A stretch of 39,038 nucleotides of DNA from assembly GCA_022705045.1 (NCBI GenBank), contig JAKJFE010000011.1, positions 1 to 39,038 on the forward strand. The letters are read 5' to 3'. The notes under the pieces are model-generated. The model saw nothing but the letters and a program-made list of their open reading frames with translations. It did not search any database and was not told the origin of the DNA. The stretch is from Pseudomonadota bacterium (GTDB lineage Bacteria > Pseudomonadota > Gammaproteobacteria > Xanthomonadales > Ahniellaceae). A program made the translations under genes and the position numbers. Positions 18,694 to 26,478 of the stretch are shown in pieces (position 1 is the stretch's first letter; each line of letters opens with the position of its first letter).

Positions 18694-19503
18694 ATGAACT
18701 TGCCGTCGACCGACTTGCGCGTTTCCCTGGTCCAGGCCGCGACGCATTGGCACGACGCCAAGGCCAATCGCGTGATGTATGGCGACCTGGTTCGCCCGCT
18801 CGCGGGCAGCACCGATCTGGTCGTGCTGCCGGAGACCTTCACCAGCGGCTTCACCAACGACACCTTGACGAGTGCCGAGACCATGGACGGCGTGACCGTT
18901 CGCTGGATGGGCGCACTCGCTTCCGAAGTGAACGCGGTCGTGACCGGCTCGGTCGTGATCCGCGACGGTGACCGTTTCATCAACCGACTGGTCTGGATGC
19001 GGCCGGATGAAAGTTTCGCGGTGTACGACAAACGCCATCTGTTCCGCATGGCCAACGAACACGAGCGTTATGCCGGCGGTGACGCGCGCCTCGTGGTCGA
19101 GTTGAACGGTTGGCGTGTCTGTCCGATGGTCTGTTACGACCTGCGTTTTCCGGTGTTCATGCGCAACACGATGCGCGCTGAACTCGGGCGCATGGACTAC
19201 GACCTGCTGCTGTTCGTCGCCAACTGGCCGGCGCCGCGGCGAGGGCCATGGCGCACCTTGTTGCGTGCACGCGCCATCGAGAACCTGTGTTATTCGGTCG
19301 GCGTCAATCGCGTCGGCAGCGATGGCAATGGTCTGAACTATGCGGGCGACAGTGCAGCGATCGACTTCCTCGGCGAAGCCCTGGTCGACCTCGACGAACG
19401 CGCGCAGGTCGTGACGACGACGTTGTCGGCGGCGGCGCTGAATACGCATCGCGAACGCTTCCCGGCCTGGCGCGACGCCGACGCTTTCACGCTGCAGGGC
19501 TGA
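18694..19503 (+). CDS. Omega-amidase, carbon-nitrogen hydrolase (YafV/Nit2 type)
   Basis: A 269-residue nitrilase-superfamily amidase with the full catalytic triad: Glu47 (LPETF), Lys113 (YDKRHLF) and Cys147 (CYDLRFP). The context around the Cys (MVCYDLRFPVF) and the downstream NWPAPRRGPWRTLLRARAIE block match the YafV/Nit2 omega-amidases, which hydrolyse 2-oxoglutaramate and 2-oxosuccinamate to ammonia and the dicarboxylic 2-oxo acid. It follows the aminotransferase by 4 bases. Its last 17 bases overlap the 3' end of the convergent hydrolase gene. Confidence 0.92.
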   Translation: MNLPSTDLRVSLVQAATHWHDAKANRVMYGDLVRPLAGSTDLVVLPETFTSGFTNDTLTSAETMDGVTVRWMGALASEVNAVVTGSVVIRDGDRFINRLVWMRPDESFAVYDKRHLFRMANEHERYAGGDARLVVELNGWRVCPMVCYDLRFPVFMRNTMRAELGRMDYDLLLFVANWPAPRRGPWRTLLRARAIENLCYSVGVNRVGSDGNGLNYAGDSAAIDFLGEALVDLDERAQVVTTTLSAAALNTHRERFPAWRDADAFTLQG

Positions 19504-20422
19504 TCGCACCGATCCGGCCCCAGAAGTGGCGCAGCGACGCGCAGACGCGTCCGGGTGCCTCGACTTGCGGATAGTGGCCGATGTCATCGAGCCAGACGAC
19601 ATCGGCCTCGCGGATCAATTCGCGATACCGCGCGACCATGTGCGCGCCCGAGACGGGATCAAGTGCGCCGTTGATCAATCGCATCGGGATCGTCGTGCCG
19701 GTCAAGGCGCCGACCCAACGTTCGCGCTGGCGCCTGCGCTCCACCAGGTAGCGCATCAGCCGGTGCGCGATGCGTTGCCCGTCCTGCGCGGTGATCAGTG
19801 CCCAGAAGGCATCGATTTCGTTCGCATCCGGGCGCGTGTTCGGGCCGAAGATCGCCGCAAAACTGCGTGCGAAGCTTCGTCGGTTCAACAGCTTCGCGAG
19901 CAGTGGACCGAGCGGTGTCAGCAGCAGCCGCTGGATCAGGCGCGGTCGATGCGATTCCGGGAACAGGCCGCCATTGAGGAACACGACGGAGTCGACGCGT
20001 TTGGGCTGGCCGAGTGCCGCCTGTTCACGATCACGCGCGAGCAGTTCCTGCGCCACCGTCACGCCGTAGTCGTGGGCGAGCACATGCATTCGTTCGATCC
20101 CGAGTTGGGAACGCCAGTGATCGATCAGGTCGGCCTGACCCGCGATCGTGTAGTCATGCGCAGCGGGCTTGTCCGAAAAGCCGAAGCCGAGCAGGTCCGG
20201 TGCCAACAGGTTGAAGTCGCGCGCCAGCTCGGCCCACAGCGGATGCCAGTCGAGCGATGCCGTCGGAAATCCGTGGATCAGCAGTAGCCAGGGGCGGTCG
20301 CCCGGTGGATTCAGTGCGATCTGGGCGAACACCTTGTGACCAGCGAAGACGCTGTGTCGCCCTTGCAGTCGCCAATCGCGAAGGGCGTCGATATCGATGC
20401 GGGGAAACGACGCCGCGTTCAT
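19487..20422 (-). CDS. Alpha/beta hydrolase resembling vertebrate MEST/PEG1
   Basis: A 311-residue cytoplasmic alpha/beta hydrolase. The oxyanion motif LIHGFPTASLDW is followed by DLLGFGFSDKP, and the nucleophile elbow AHDYGVTVAQELL has Asp118, not Ser, as in epoxide hydrolases and haloalkane dehalogenases. FLNGGLFPESHRPRL, the RRQRERWVGAL block, NGALDPVSG (acid) and IGHYPQVE (base) follow in the same order and wording as in the mammalian imprinted protein MEST. Substrate unknown. Its ATG overlaps the stop of the upstream M50 protease gene (ATGA), so the two are translationally coupled; its 3' end overlaps the omega-amidase gene by 17 bases. Confidence 0.88.
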   Translation of the reverse strand: MNAASFPRIDIDALRDWRLQGRHSVFAGHKVFAQIALNPPGDRPWLLLIHGFPTASLDWHPLWAELARDFNLLAPDLLGFGFSDKPAAHDYTIAGQADLIDHWRSQLGIERMHVLAHDYGVTVAQELLARDREQAALGQPKRVDSVVFLNGGLFPESHRPRLIQRLLLTPLGPLLAKLLNRRSFARSFAAIFGPNTRPDANEIDAFWALITAQDGQRIAHRLMRYLVERRRQRERWVGALTGTTIPMRLINGALDPVSGAHMVARYRELIREADVVWLDDIGHYPQVEAPGRVCASLRHFWGRIGAISPAA

Positions 20423-21141
20423 CCGGTGCGGAGCGCGCCGAGCTGTTCGTGTACGCCGCTGCTCATCATCGCGAGGAAGACCGCGAGTCCGAGATAGGCG
20501 GCGCCGTACTGCAATTTCACTTCCAGTGGCTGCTCGTAGTAGCCGGCAGGCACCGTGTCATGCCAGGTGCCGCGCCATACCGACCAGATGCTCGGCAGCG
20601 CCATGATCAGGACCAGGAACAGCATCGGGCTCGGCCTCACGAACAGCAGGGCGCCGAGGATGGGCGCCCCGACCAGCCAGATCTTCGGTGACAGGATGCC
20701 GACGATGCGACCGCCGTCGAGCGGATTGATCGGCAGCAGGTTCCACAGGTTCAGCATGAATCCGGAGTAGGCCAGCGCCATCAGCAGCGCACTGCCGGTA
20801 TCGCGTGCGGCGTAGTAGCAGACCAGCGCGCCGGCCGTGCCCGCGACCGGACCTGCCAGGGCGATCTTCGCCTCCACGCGGGCATCCATCGGCTGCTCCT
20901 TGAGTTCGATCCAGGCCCCGACGAAGGGAATGAAGGTCGGCGCACCCACGTTCAGGCCGGCGCGTTTCGCACTCAGGTAGTGGCCGAGTTCGTGCACGAA
21001 GATCAGCAGCACAAAGCCGACCGCGTACCGCCATCCGAACAGCAGGGCATAGGCGAACACCGAAATGATCATGGTGCCGCCGGTTTTCAGGATCGGTCCG
21101 AGCTTGGCGAAGTTCAGGAGCAACAGCAGGGTTTTCAGCAT
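20419..21141 (-). CDS. Site-2 protease family (M50) membrane metalloprotease
   Basis: A 240-residue integral membrane protein with about five or six hydrophobic segments. The zinc motif HELGH is at residues 50-54 in an early membrane segment and the third ligand is Asp142 in NPLDGG, as in M50 peptidases. No PDZ or CBS domain is present, so it is a minimal S2P-like protease rather than RseP; the target is unknown. It is the first gene of a minus-strand couplet with the MEST-like hydrolase (4-base overlap), and diverges from the oligopeptidase gene across 91 bases. Confidence 0.9.
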   Translation of the reverse strand: MLKTLLLLLNFAKLGPILKTGGTMIISVFAYALLFGWRYAVGFVLLIFVHELGHYLSAKRAGLNVGAPTFIPFVGAWIELKEQPMDARVEAKIALAGPVAGTAGALVCYYAARDTGSALLMALAYSGFMLNLWNLLPINPLDGGRIVGILSPKIWLVGAPILGALLFVRPSPMLFLVLIMALPSIWSVWRGTWHDTVPAGYYEQPLEVKLQYGAAYLGLAVFLAMMSSGVHEQLGALRTG

Positions 21142-21232
21142 GGCGCGAAGCGGACGGTGTCAGGGCGGTGACGAGGAACGCAAGAATAGCCGCGTGCTCG
21201 CGTAGAATCGTGCGTCTCCCACAGGAACGACC

Positions 21233-23470
21233 ATGCTGCTCAAGCGCCTTCTGCTGCCGTCGATCGTCCTGATCGCCGCCTGTACCCACACGACTCGCGA
21301 CATGACCCCAGAATCCCCCGCGTCCGCCGTCAACACGCCGCAACCGCCCGTGGCCAAGCAGGTGCCCTACACGGTGACCTCGCCGAATGGCGACCGCGTC
21401 GACCCCTACTACTGGTTGCGCGACGACACTCGCAGCAAGCCGGAAGTGATCGATTACCTCACTGCCGAGAACAACTACACGACGGCGATGCTGGCGCACA
21501 CGCAGGCATCGAAGGACCTGTTGTTCAAGGAGATGGTTGGCCGCATCCAGCAGGACGACAGTTCGGTACCGTACCTGAAGAACGGCTGGTGGTTGTACAC
21601 GCGCTTCGAGCAGGGCAAGGAATATCCGATCCATGCACGCAAGCGTGGTTCGCTCGATGCGCCCGAAGAAGTGCTGCTCGATGCCAACTTGCTGGGCGCC
21701 GGCAAGGGCTTCTACCAGATCGGGTTCTGGCAACCGAGTCCGGACGGCGCGCAACTCGTCTATGCCGAGGACTTGAGCGGTCGCCGTCAGTACGTGCTGC
21801 GCTTCAAGAATCTGCAGACCGGACAGCTGTGGCCGGAATCGATCGCGAATGTCGAAGCGAACACAGTCTGGGCCAACGACAACCGCACCGTGCTGTACAT
21901 CGAGAAAAACCCGCAGACCCTGCTCGGCTTCCGTGTGCGCAAGCATGTGCTCGGTACTGATCCGGCGAACGATCCGGTCGTCTACGAGGAAAAGGACAGT
22001 ACCTACTACATGGGCATCGGCAAGAGCCGCAGCGACCGCTTCCTGTGGATCGGTCTGAACAGCACGGTCGCGACCGAGTGGCGTTACGCCGATGCCAACG
22101 ATCCGAACCTCGTGTTCAAGACCGTGCTGCCGCGCGAGCGCGATCACGAGTACCAGGTGCAGGATCACGGCGACGAGTTCTACATCCTGACCAACTGGCA
22201 GGCGCGCAATTTCCGCATCATGCGGGCGCCCATCGCGAAGGCGGGCGACCGCGCGAACTGGGTGGAATGGGTGGCGCATCGCGATGACGCGTTGCTGTCG
22301 TCGATGACGGTGCTGCGCGATCATGTCGCCATCAACGAACGGTCGGGCGGTCTTCCGAAGATCCGCGTCAAGACGATCGCGGACGGCCACTCGGAACTGC
22401 TCGCATTCGACGAGCCGGCCTACAGTGCGTTCACCGGCGCGAATGCCGAGTACGACACCGCGACATTGCGCATCGTCTACACCTCGCCGCAGACGCCGGC
22501 GTCGACCTACGACGTCGACCTCAAGACCGGTACGCGCACGTTGCTGAAACGCGAAACCGTGCTCGGCGGATTCGACCGCGACAACTACGTCACCGAGTTC
22601 CGTTTCGCCCCGGCCCGCGACGGCGCGCAGGTGCCGGTGACCCTGCTGTATCGCAAGGGCCTGAAGCGCGACGGCAGCGCCGCGCTGTACCAGTATGGCT
22701 ACGGCTCCTACGGCGCGGCCATGAGCCCGGCCTTCAACGACAAGGTGCTGTCCCTGGTCGACCGCGGCGTCGTCTATGCCATCGCGCACATCCGTGGCGG
22801 CGAGGAAATGGGGCGTGCCTGGTACGAATCCGGTCGTCAGCTGCAGAAGAAGAACACCTTCAACGACTTCATCGACGTCACCGATTTCCTGGTGCGCGAA
22901 GGTTACGCGGCGAAGAATCGCGTGGTCGCCCAAGGCGGCAGCGCCGGCGGCCTGCTGATGGGTGCAGTCGCGAACATGGCACCGGACCGCTATCGCGCCA
23001 TCGTCGCCGACGTGCCCTTCGTCGACGTGGTCACGACCATGCTCGACGAATCCATCCCGCTGACGACCAACGAGTTCGACGAGTGGGGCAATCCGAAGCA
23101 GAAGGTCTTCTACGACTACATGCTGTCGTATTCGCCTTATGACAACGTCGCGGCGCAGGACTATCCGGCGATGCTGGTGACCACTGGCCTGCACGACAGC
23201 CAGGTGCAGTATTTCGAACCGGCGAAGTGGGTGGCCAAGCTGCGTGCGACCAAGACGGGCACGTCGCCGCTGCTGTTGAAGACGAACATGGAAGCCGGCC
23301 ACGGCGGCAAGTCCGGTCGCTTCCGTCGTCTGGAAGAAGTCGCGCTGGCCTATGCGTTCTTCCTCGATCAGCTCGGCATCGCGGTGGAATCCGCTGCCGG
23401 CGACGGTTTCGAAGGCGGCAAGGATTCCGCGGACACCGCAGACGGTTTCGAGGCCAAACATGCGCGCTAA
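21233..23470 (+). CDS. Exported S9A oligopeptidase (oligopeptidase B-like lipoprotein)
   Basis: A 745-residue serine peptidase of the prolyl oligopeptidase family. The start MLLKRLLLPSIVLIAAC has a lipobox (IAAC, Cys17), so it should be a lipoprotein, with Thr at +2. The beta-propeller follows (DPYYWLRDD near 60), then the alpha/beta hydrolase domain with Ser570 in GGSAGG, Asp655 in HDSQV and His690 in EAGHGG. The strongest similarity is to oligopeptidase B, which cuts after basic residues in short peptides. A TAGAAT -10-like hexamer lies at 21203-21208 without a clear -35. Its last 11 bases overlap lptM. Confidence 0.92.
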   Translation: MLLKRLLLPSIVLIAACTHTTRDMTPESPASAVNTPQPPVAKQVPYTVTSPNGDRVDPYYWLRDDTRSKPEVIDYLTAENNYTTAMLAHTQASKDLLFKEMVGRIQQDDSSVPYLKNGWWLYTRFEQGKEYPIHARKRGSLDAPEEVLLDANLLGAGKGFYQIGFWQPSPDGAQLVYAEDLSGRRQYVLRFKNLQTGQLWPESIANVEANTVWANDNRTVLYIEKNPQTLLGFRVRKHVLGTDPANDPVVYEEKDSTYYMGIGKSRSDRFLWIGLNSTVATEWRYADANDPNLVFKTVLPRERDHEYQVQDHGDEFYILTNWQARNFRIMRAPIAKAGDRANWVEWVAHRDDALLSSMTVLRDHVAINERSGGLPKIRVKTIADGHSELLAFDEPAYSAFTGANAEYDTATLRIVYTSPQTPASTYDVDLKTGTRTLLKRETVLGGFDRDNYVTEFRFAPARDGAQVPVTLLYRKGLKRDGSAALYQYGYGSYGAAMSPAFNDKVLSLVDRGVVYAIAHIRGGEEMGRAWYESGRQLQKKNTFNDFIDVTDFLVREGYAAKNRVVAQGGSAGGLLMGAVANMAPDRYRAIVADVPFVDVVTTMLDESIPLTTNEFDEWGNPKQKVFYDYMLSYSPYDNVAAQDYPAMLVTTGLHDSQVQYFEPAKWVAKLRATKTGTSPLLLKTNMEAGHGGKSGRFRRLEEVALAYAFFLDQLGIAVESAAGDGFEGGKDSADTADGFEAKHAR

Positions 23471-23576
23471 ATTGTTGCTTGCCTTGATGCTGCTGTGCCT
23501 GACGCTCGCGGCCTGCGGGCAGAAGGGCGATCTGGTCCGCCCGGAACCGAAGGCGGAGGCGCAGGCCAAGCAATGA
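23460..23576 (+). CDS. lptM: LptM-type small lipoprotein (YifL)
   Basis: A 38-residue lipoprotein: signal sequence MRAKLLLALMLLCLTLAAC with the lipid-modified Cys at 19, then GQKGDLVRPEP, matching the CGxKGPL signature of LptM, which in E. coli assists oxidative maturation of the LptD LPS translocon. It is only about half the length of the E. coli protein but keeps the conserved N-terminal part. The start overlaps the oligopeptidase gene by 11 bases and the stop overlaps the dapF start by 4; lptM next to dapF is the usual gammaproteobacterial arrangement. Confidence 0.88.
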   Translation: MRAKLLLALMLLCLTLAACGQKGDLVRPEPKAEAQAKQ

Positions 23577-24406
23577 GCCTGCGTTTCACCAAGATGCACG
23601 GCATCGGCAACGACTTCGTCGTGCTTGATCTGCGCGATGCGTCGACGCCCTTGTCCGCGGATCTGGCGCGTCGGCTCGCCGACCGTCATTTCGGGGTCGG
23701 CTGCGATCAGGTGATGACGATCGAACGCAGCGACGATGTGGCGTTCGCGTTCCGCTACGGCATCTACAACGCCGACGGATCGACTGCCGGCCAATGCGGC
23801 AACGGCTTGCGTTGCGTGGTGCGCTGGCTGGCCGATCGCGGTCTGGTGCGAGGACAGGGCATCCGTCTGCTGGGGCCGTCGGGTCCGGTGCGGGTGGATG
23901 TGCTCGACGATGGCCGCATCCGCGCTGACATGGGTGTGCCGCAGTTCGACGCGGCGCAGGTGCCGCTGGCGGTGGCGTCGACCGCGCCGCGCTACATGCT
24001 CGAACTCGACGGTCAATCCATTGCGTTCGGCGCGGTATCGATGGGCAATCCGCACGCGGTGATCGCGGTCGAGGATGTCGCCGCCGCGCCAGTGCTCGCG
24101 CTGGGCGCGCGCATCGAAACGCACCCGATGTTTCCGGATCGCGTCAACGTCGGTTTCGTGCAGGTCCTCGACCGCAGCCATGTGCGCCTGCGCGTGTTCG
24201 AGCGCGGCGTCGGTGAAACCCTGGCTTGCGGCAGCGGCGCCTGTGCGGCCGTCGCCGTGATGCGTATTTGGGATCGCGTCGATGCCGTCGTGCAGGTGCA
24301 GTTGCCTGGTGGCAAGTTGGATATTTCCTGGACCGGTCCCGGTCATCCGGTGTGGATGACGGGTCCGGCCACAACCGTTTTCGAAGGTGAGTGGAACGAT
24401 GAGTGA
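23573..24406 (+). CDS. dapF: Diaminopimelate epimerase
   Basis: DapF interconverts LL- and meso-diaminopimelate for lysine and peptidoglycan synthesis. The 277-residue protein contains the two catalytic cysteines, Cys75 (GQCGNGLRC) and Cys219 (ACGSGAC), the start KMHGIGNDFVV, and MGNPHAV. ATG 23573 overlaps the lptM stop (ATGA); the frame is open back to 23495 but inside lptM. The end overlaps the DUF484 gene by 8 bases. Confidence 0.97.
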   Translation: MSLRFTKMHGIGNDFVVLDLRDASTPLSADLARRLADRHFGVGCDQVMTIERSDDVAFAFRYGIYNADGSTAGQCGNGLRCVVRWLADRGLVRGQGIRLLGPSGPVRVDVLDDGRIRADMGVPQFDAAQVPLAVASTAPRYMLELDGQSIAFGAVSMGNPHAVIAVEDVAAAPVLALGARIETHPMFPDRVNVGFVQVLDRSHVRLRVFERGVGETLACGSGACAAVAVMRIWDRVDAVVQVQLPGGKLDISWTGPGHPVWMTGPATTVFEGEWNDE

Positions 24407-25076
24407 TCTGAATCCGCGTCGCGAGATCGACGCCAACGATGTGGCCGCGTTCCTGCGCCGTCATCCCGACTTCCTGGCCGATTTCCCCGACCTGGCGATG
24501 AATCTGAAGCTGCCGCGCGAGCAGGGCGCGAGCACGTCGCTGGCGAGTTATCAGCTCGACGTGTTGCGCGACAAGACACGTGCGCTGACGCGACGCCTGC
24601 AGGAACTGATCGAAGTCGCGCAGGAGAATGAGCAGCTGATGGCGCGCGTGCACGGCTTCACGCTGTCGCTGATGCGCGCGGGTTCGCTCGGCGACACGCT
24701 GGCGCGCGTGGTCGCGACCCTGACCGAAGACTTCCATACCGACTTCGTCCGCATGGCGCTGTTCCGTCCGGTCGAAGGCTTCCAGGCCGACTGGCTGCGG
24801 ATCGCCCCGCGCGAGGCGCGCGACTGGGGCGCCTTCGCCGAATTCTTCGTCAAGAACGAACCGCTGTGCGGCCGCATCAATGCCGACAAGCTCGAGTTCC
24901 TGTTCGGCCAGCATGCATCGCAGGTGCGTTCCGCCGTACTCATCCCGATCCGCGACCGCGGCCTGCTTGCCATCGGCTCGCACGATCCGAACCGCTTCCA
25001 CCCCGGCATGGGCACGATTTTCCTCAAGCTCATTGCCGACTCGGTCGACGTGGCGCTCGGGCGGTTCGACGGCTGA
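24399..25076 (+). CDS. DUF484 (GAF-like) protein
   Basis: A 225-residue cytoplasmic protein of the DUF484 family: N-terminal DVAAFLRRHPDFLADFPDL, a coiled-coil helix (about 50-90) and a GAF-like domain (about 95-220, with AVLIPIRDRGLLAIGSHDP). Function is not established. In enterics the gene lies between dapF and xerC. Here dapF comes first as usual, but xerC does not follow; a convergent exported protein gene does. ATG 24399 is chosen over GTG 24387 since it gives the shorter overlap with dapF (8 bases). Confidence 0.9.
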   Translation: MSDLNPRREIDANDVAAFLRRHPDFLADFPDLAMNLKLPREQGASTSLASYQLDVLRDKTRALTRRLQELIEVAQENEQLMARVHGFTLSLMRAGSLGDTLARVVATLTEDFHTDFVRMALFRPVEGFQADWLRIAPREARDWGAFAEFFVKNEPLCGRINADKLEFLFGQHASQVRSAVLIPIRDRGLLAIGSHDPNRFHPGMGTIFLKLIADSVDVALGRFDG

Positions 25077-25091
25077 GTCAGTTGGTTTTAT

Positions 25092-25116
25092 CCGCCCGCG
25101 CCGATGGCTCGGGCGG
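25092..25116. other. Hairpin between convergent genes
   Basis: CCGCCCG (25092-25098) pairs with CGGGCGG (25110-25116) in the 106-base gap between the convergent DUF484 and exported-protein genes. There is no T run on either strand, so a terminator role is uncertain; nothing else is seen in this gap. Confidence 0.4.
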
Positions 25117-25182
25117 TGGATGGCGGGTCCAGTGTAGGTTCAGAATGGGAGCGCAGTGCTGGTCGTTGGTCTCTGTCGCGGT

Positions 25183-25755
25183 TTATCTCGGGAAATTCGA
25201 CAGCGTCTGCACGATCGTCACTTCGCCGCGACGGCCGCAGCTGTATTCGAGCATGTAGCATTCGCCGCCGGCAGCGCAGTTTCCCCATTGATGCTGATGG
25301 GTCTCTATGCCACCTCGCGACATCCTGGACGAATGTGCCGGTTCACCAAACCGTGCCACGGTAGACTCGAATGTAGATGTAACCTCGGAGGCGCATTGCC
25401 CGCGCGTTGGCATCGTCAGTCGTTCGAGCCGAATGCTTTCCAGTCGATCTTCCTGGTTGAACGAGGCCGTCACACTGGCGCTTCGCACCGTTGCACGCGT
25501 CTCCATGCTCTGCTCTGCATATTGGGCGAGACACGTGTTGGCTTGGCAGTTCGGGTCGTAGGCATGGATGTTGAAGAACCCTGTCTTGCCGTGCGCGGCG
25601 GATGGCGCCAGCGCCTCTTCCGCGGGGAACAACGGCGCCAGCAGTGCGGCGGTTTCGGCCCGGCCCATCCCGGACTTCACACCCGCAACATCGAAGGCAA
25701 GGGCCGCATGACTGGTGACGAATAGAGACAGCATCACAAGGATTCTCGGGTTCAT
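25183..25755 (-). CDS. Exported protein of unknown function
   Basis: A 190-residue protein I cannot assign. It starts with a clear Sec signal, MNPRILVMLSLFVTSHAALA, with cleavage expected before FDV. The mature part begins VAGVKSGMGRAETAALLAPLF, a turn-and-helix pattern like that of BamE/SmpA-fold proteins (weak inference). Six cysteines in the mature part (CQANTC, GQCA, NCAAGGEC, YSCG) suggest disulfides in the periplasm. ATG 25755 is the start; the longer open frame runs backwards through tRNA-Ser and is artificial. GC is somewhat lower than in the neighbours. It lies 50 bases beyond the tRNA-Ser terminator. Confidence 0.75.
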   Translation of the reverse strand: MNPRILVMLSLFVTSHAALAFDVAGVKSGMGRAETAALLAPLFPAEEALAPSAAHGKTGFFNIHAYDPNCQANTCLAQYAEQSMETRATVRSASVTASFNQEDRLESIRLERLTMPTRGQCASEVTSTFESTVARFGEPAHSSRMSRGGIETHQHQWGNCAAGGECYMLEYSCGRRGEVTIVQTLSNFPR

Positions 25756-25804
25756 CGCATGCTCTCGATTGTGGACGGTGGCGCCTGTTTGGCCGCCGCA
25801 AACG

Positions 25805-25827
25805 AAAATCCCGGCCGGAGCCGGGAT
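25805..25827 (-). terminator. Intrinsic terminator of tRNA-Ser
   Basis: Read on the minus strand, ATCCCGGC (25827-25820) pairs with GCCGGGAT (25815-25808) around a 4-base loop and is followed by TTTT. It ends the tRNA-Ser transcript ahead of the exported-protein gene. Confidence 0.85.
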
Positions 25828-25849
25828 CGTCGATACCCTTTGCGGGAAT

Positions 25850-25939
25850 TGGCGGAGGGGGAGGGATTCGAACCCTCGGTGCCCGTAAAGGCACGCCTGA
25901 TTTCGAATCAGGTACAATCGACCACTCTGCCACCCCTCC
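25850..25939 (-). tRNA. tRNA-Ser(CGA)
   Basis: A complete 90-base class II tRNA with a long variable arm and encoded CCA (25850-25852). Acceptor GGAGGGG pairs with CCCCTCC; the anticodon stem CCTGA/TCAGG frames loop TTCGAAA, giving anticodon CGA for the serine codon TCG; the T loop is GGTTCGAATCC. Confidence 0.97.
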
Positions 25940-25979
25940 GGATGACGCACGCAGCGGGTCGAAGCTGCGAAGGGCGCGA

Positions 25980-26008
25980 ATCATACGGATTCGGTATCCG
26001 CGAGACAA
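25980..26008 (-). promoter_or_regulatory. Sigma70 promoter of tRNA-Ser
   Basis: On the minus strand TTGTCT (26008-26003) and TATGAT (25985-25980) are spaced 17 bases. The sequence after the -10 (TCGCGCCC) is a GC-rich discriminator as in stringently controlled stable-RNA promoters. Start expected near 25973, about 34 bases before the mature tRNA. Confidence 0.75.
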
Positions 26009-26070
26009 CCCTTTTTTTCATGGCGCAGCCCGATTCGATTCAGGGCGGCGCCGACCGTTTGGAGTCTTCG

Positions 26071-26478
26071 ATGAGCCTGATTTCCGTCCCCGTGTCGTTT
26101 GGCGAGTTGCTGGACAAGGTCGCCATCCTCGAAATCAAATCCGAGCGCATGAGCGATCCGGCAAAACTCGCCAATGTGCGCCGCGAACTCGATGAATTGC
26201 GCACGACTTGGGCGAAGGGAGCGGAATCGAAGATCGACATCGCCGATCTGCTGGCCGCGCTCAAGGCCGTGAACGAACGCCTGTGGATGATCGAGGACGA
26301 CATCCGCATCAAGGAGTCGAAGCAGGAATTCGACGCCGAGTTCATCCGCCTCGCCCGCGCCGTCTACTTCGAGAACGACGAGCGCGCGCGCGTGAAGCGC
26401 GAGATCAACGTGAAGCTTGGCTCGGCCCTGGTCGAAGAAAAGAGCTACCAGGATTACCGCGCCAAGCCTCAGGCCTGA
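26071..26478 (+). CDS. DUF6165-type protein next to LPS genes
   Basis: A 135-residue cytoplasmic, mostly helical and strongly charged protein beginning ISVPVSFGELLDKVAILEIKSERM, the pattern of the DUF6165 family as I recall it. Its biochemical role is unknown, but relatives tend to occur beside lipopolysaccharide or glycosyltransferase genes, as here. ATG 26071 with GGAG at 26061-26064 is preferred; ATG 26020 in the same frame would add 17 residues. It converges on the GT9 gene with a 10-base overlap of the coding ends. Confidence 0.75.
   Translation: MSLISVPVSFGELLDKVAILEIKSERMSDPAKLANVRRELDELRTTWAKGAESKIDIADLLAALKAVNERLWMIEDDIRIKESKQEFDAEFIRLARAVYFENDERARVKREINVKLGSALVEEKSYQDYRAKPQA

Noticed and set aside
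20558-24436. Minus-strand open frame of 1292 codons
   Set aside because: It runs antisense through the oligopeptidase, lptM and dapF genes, is His/Arg/Ala-rich without motifs, and overlaps the real M50 gene out of frame; it results from GC-rich third codon positions.
25759-26070. Plus-strand frame containing GEGFEPSVPVKARLISNQ upstream of the DUF6165 gene
   Set aside because: It is the antisense of tRNA-Ser(CGA), a common false protein; the real gene starts at 26071.
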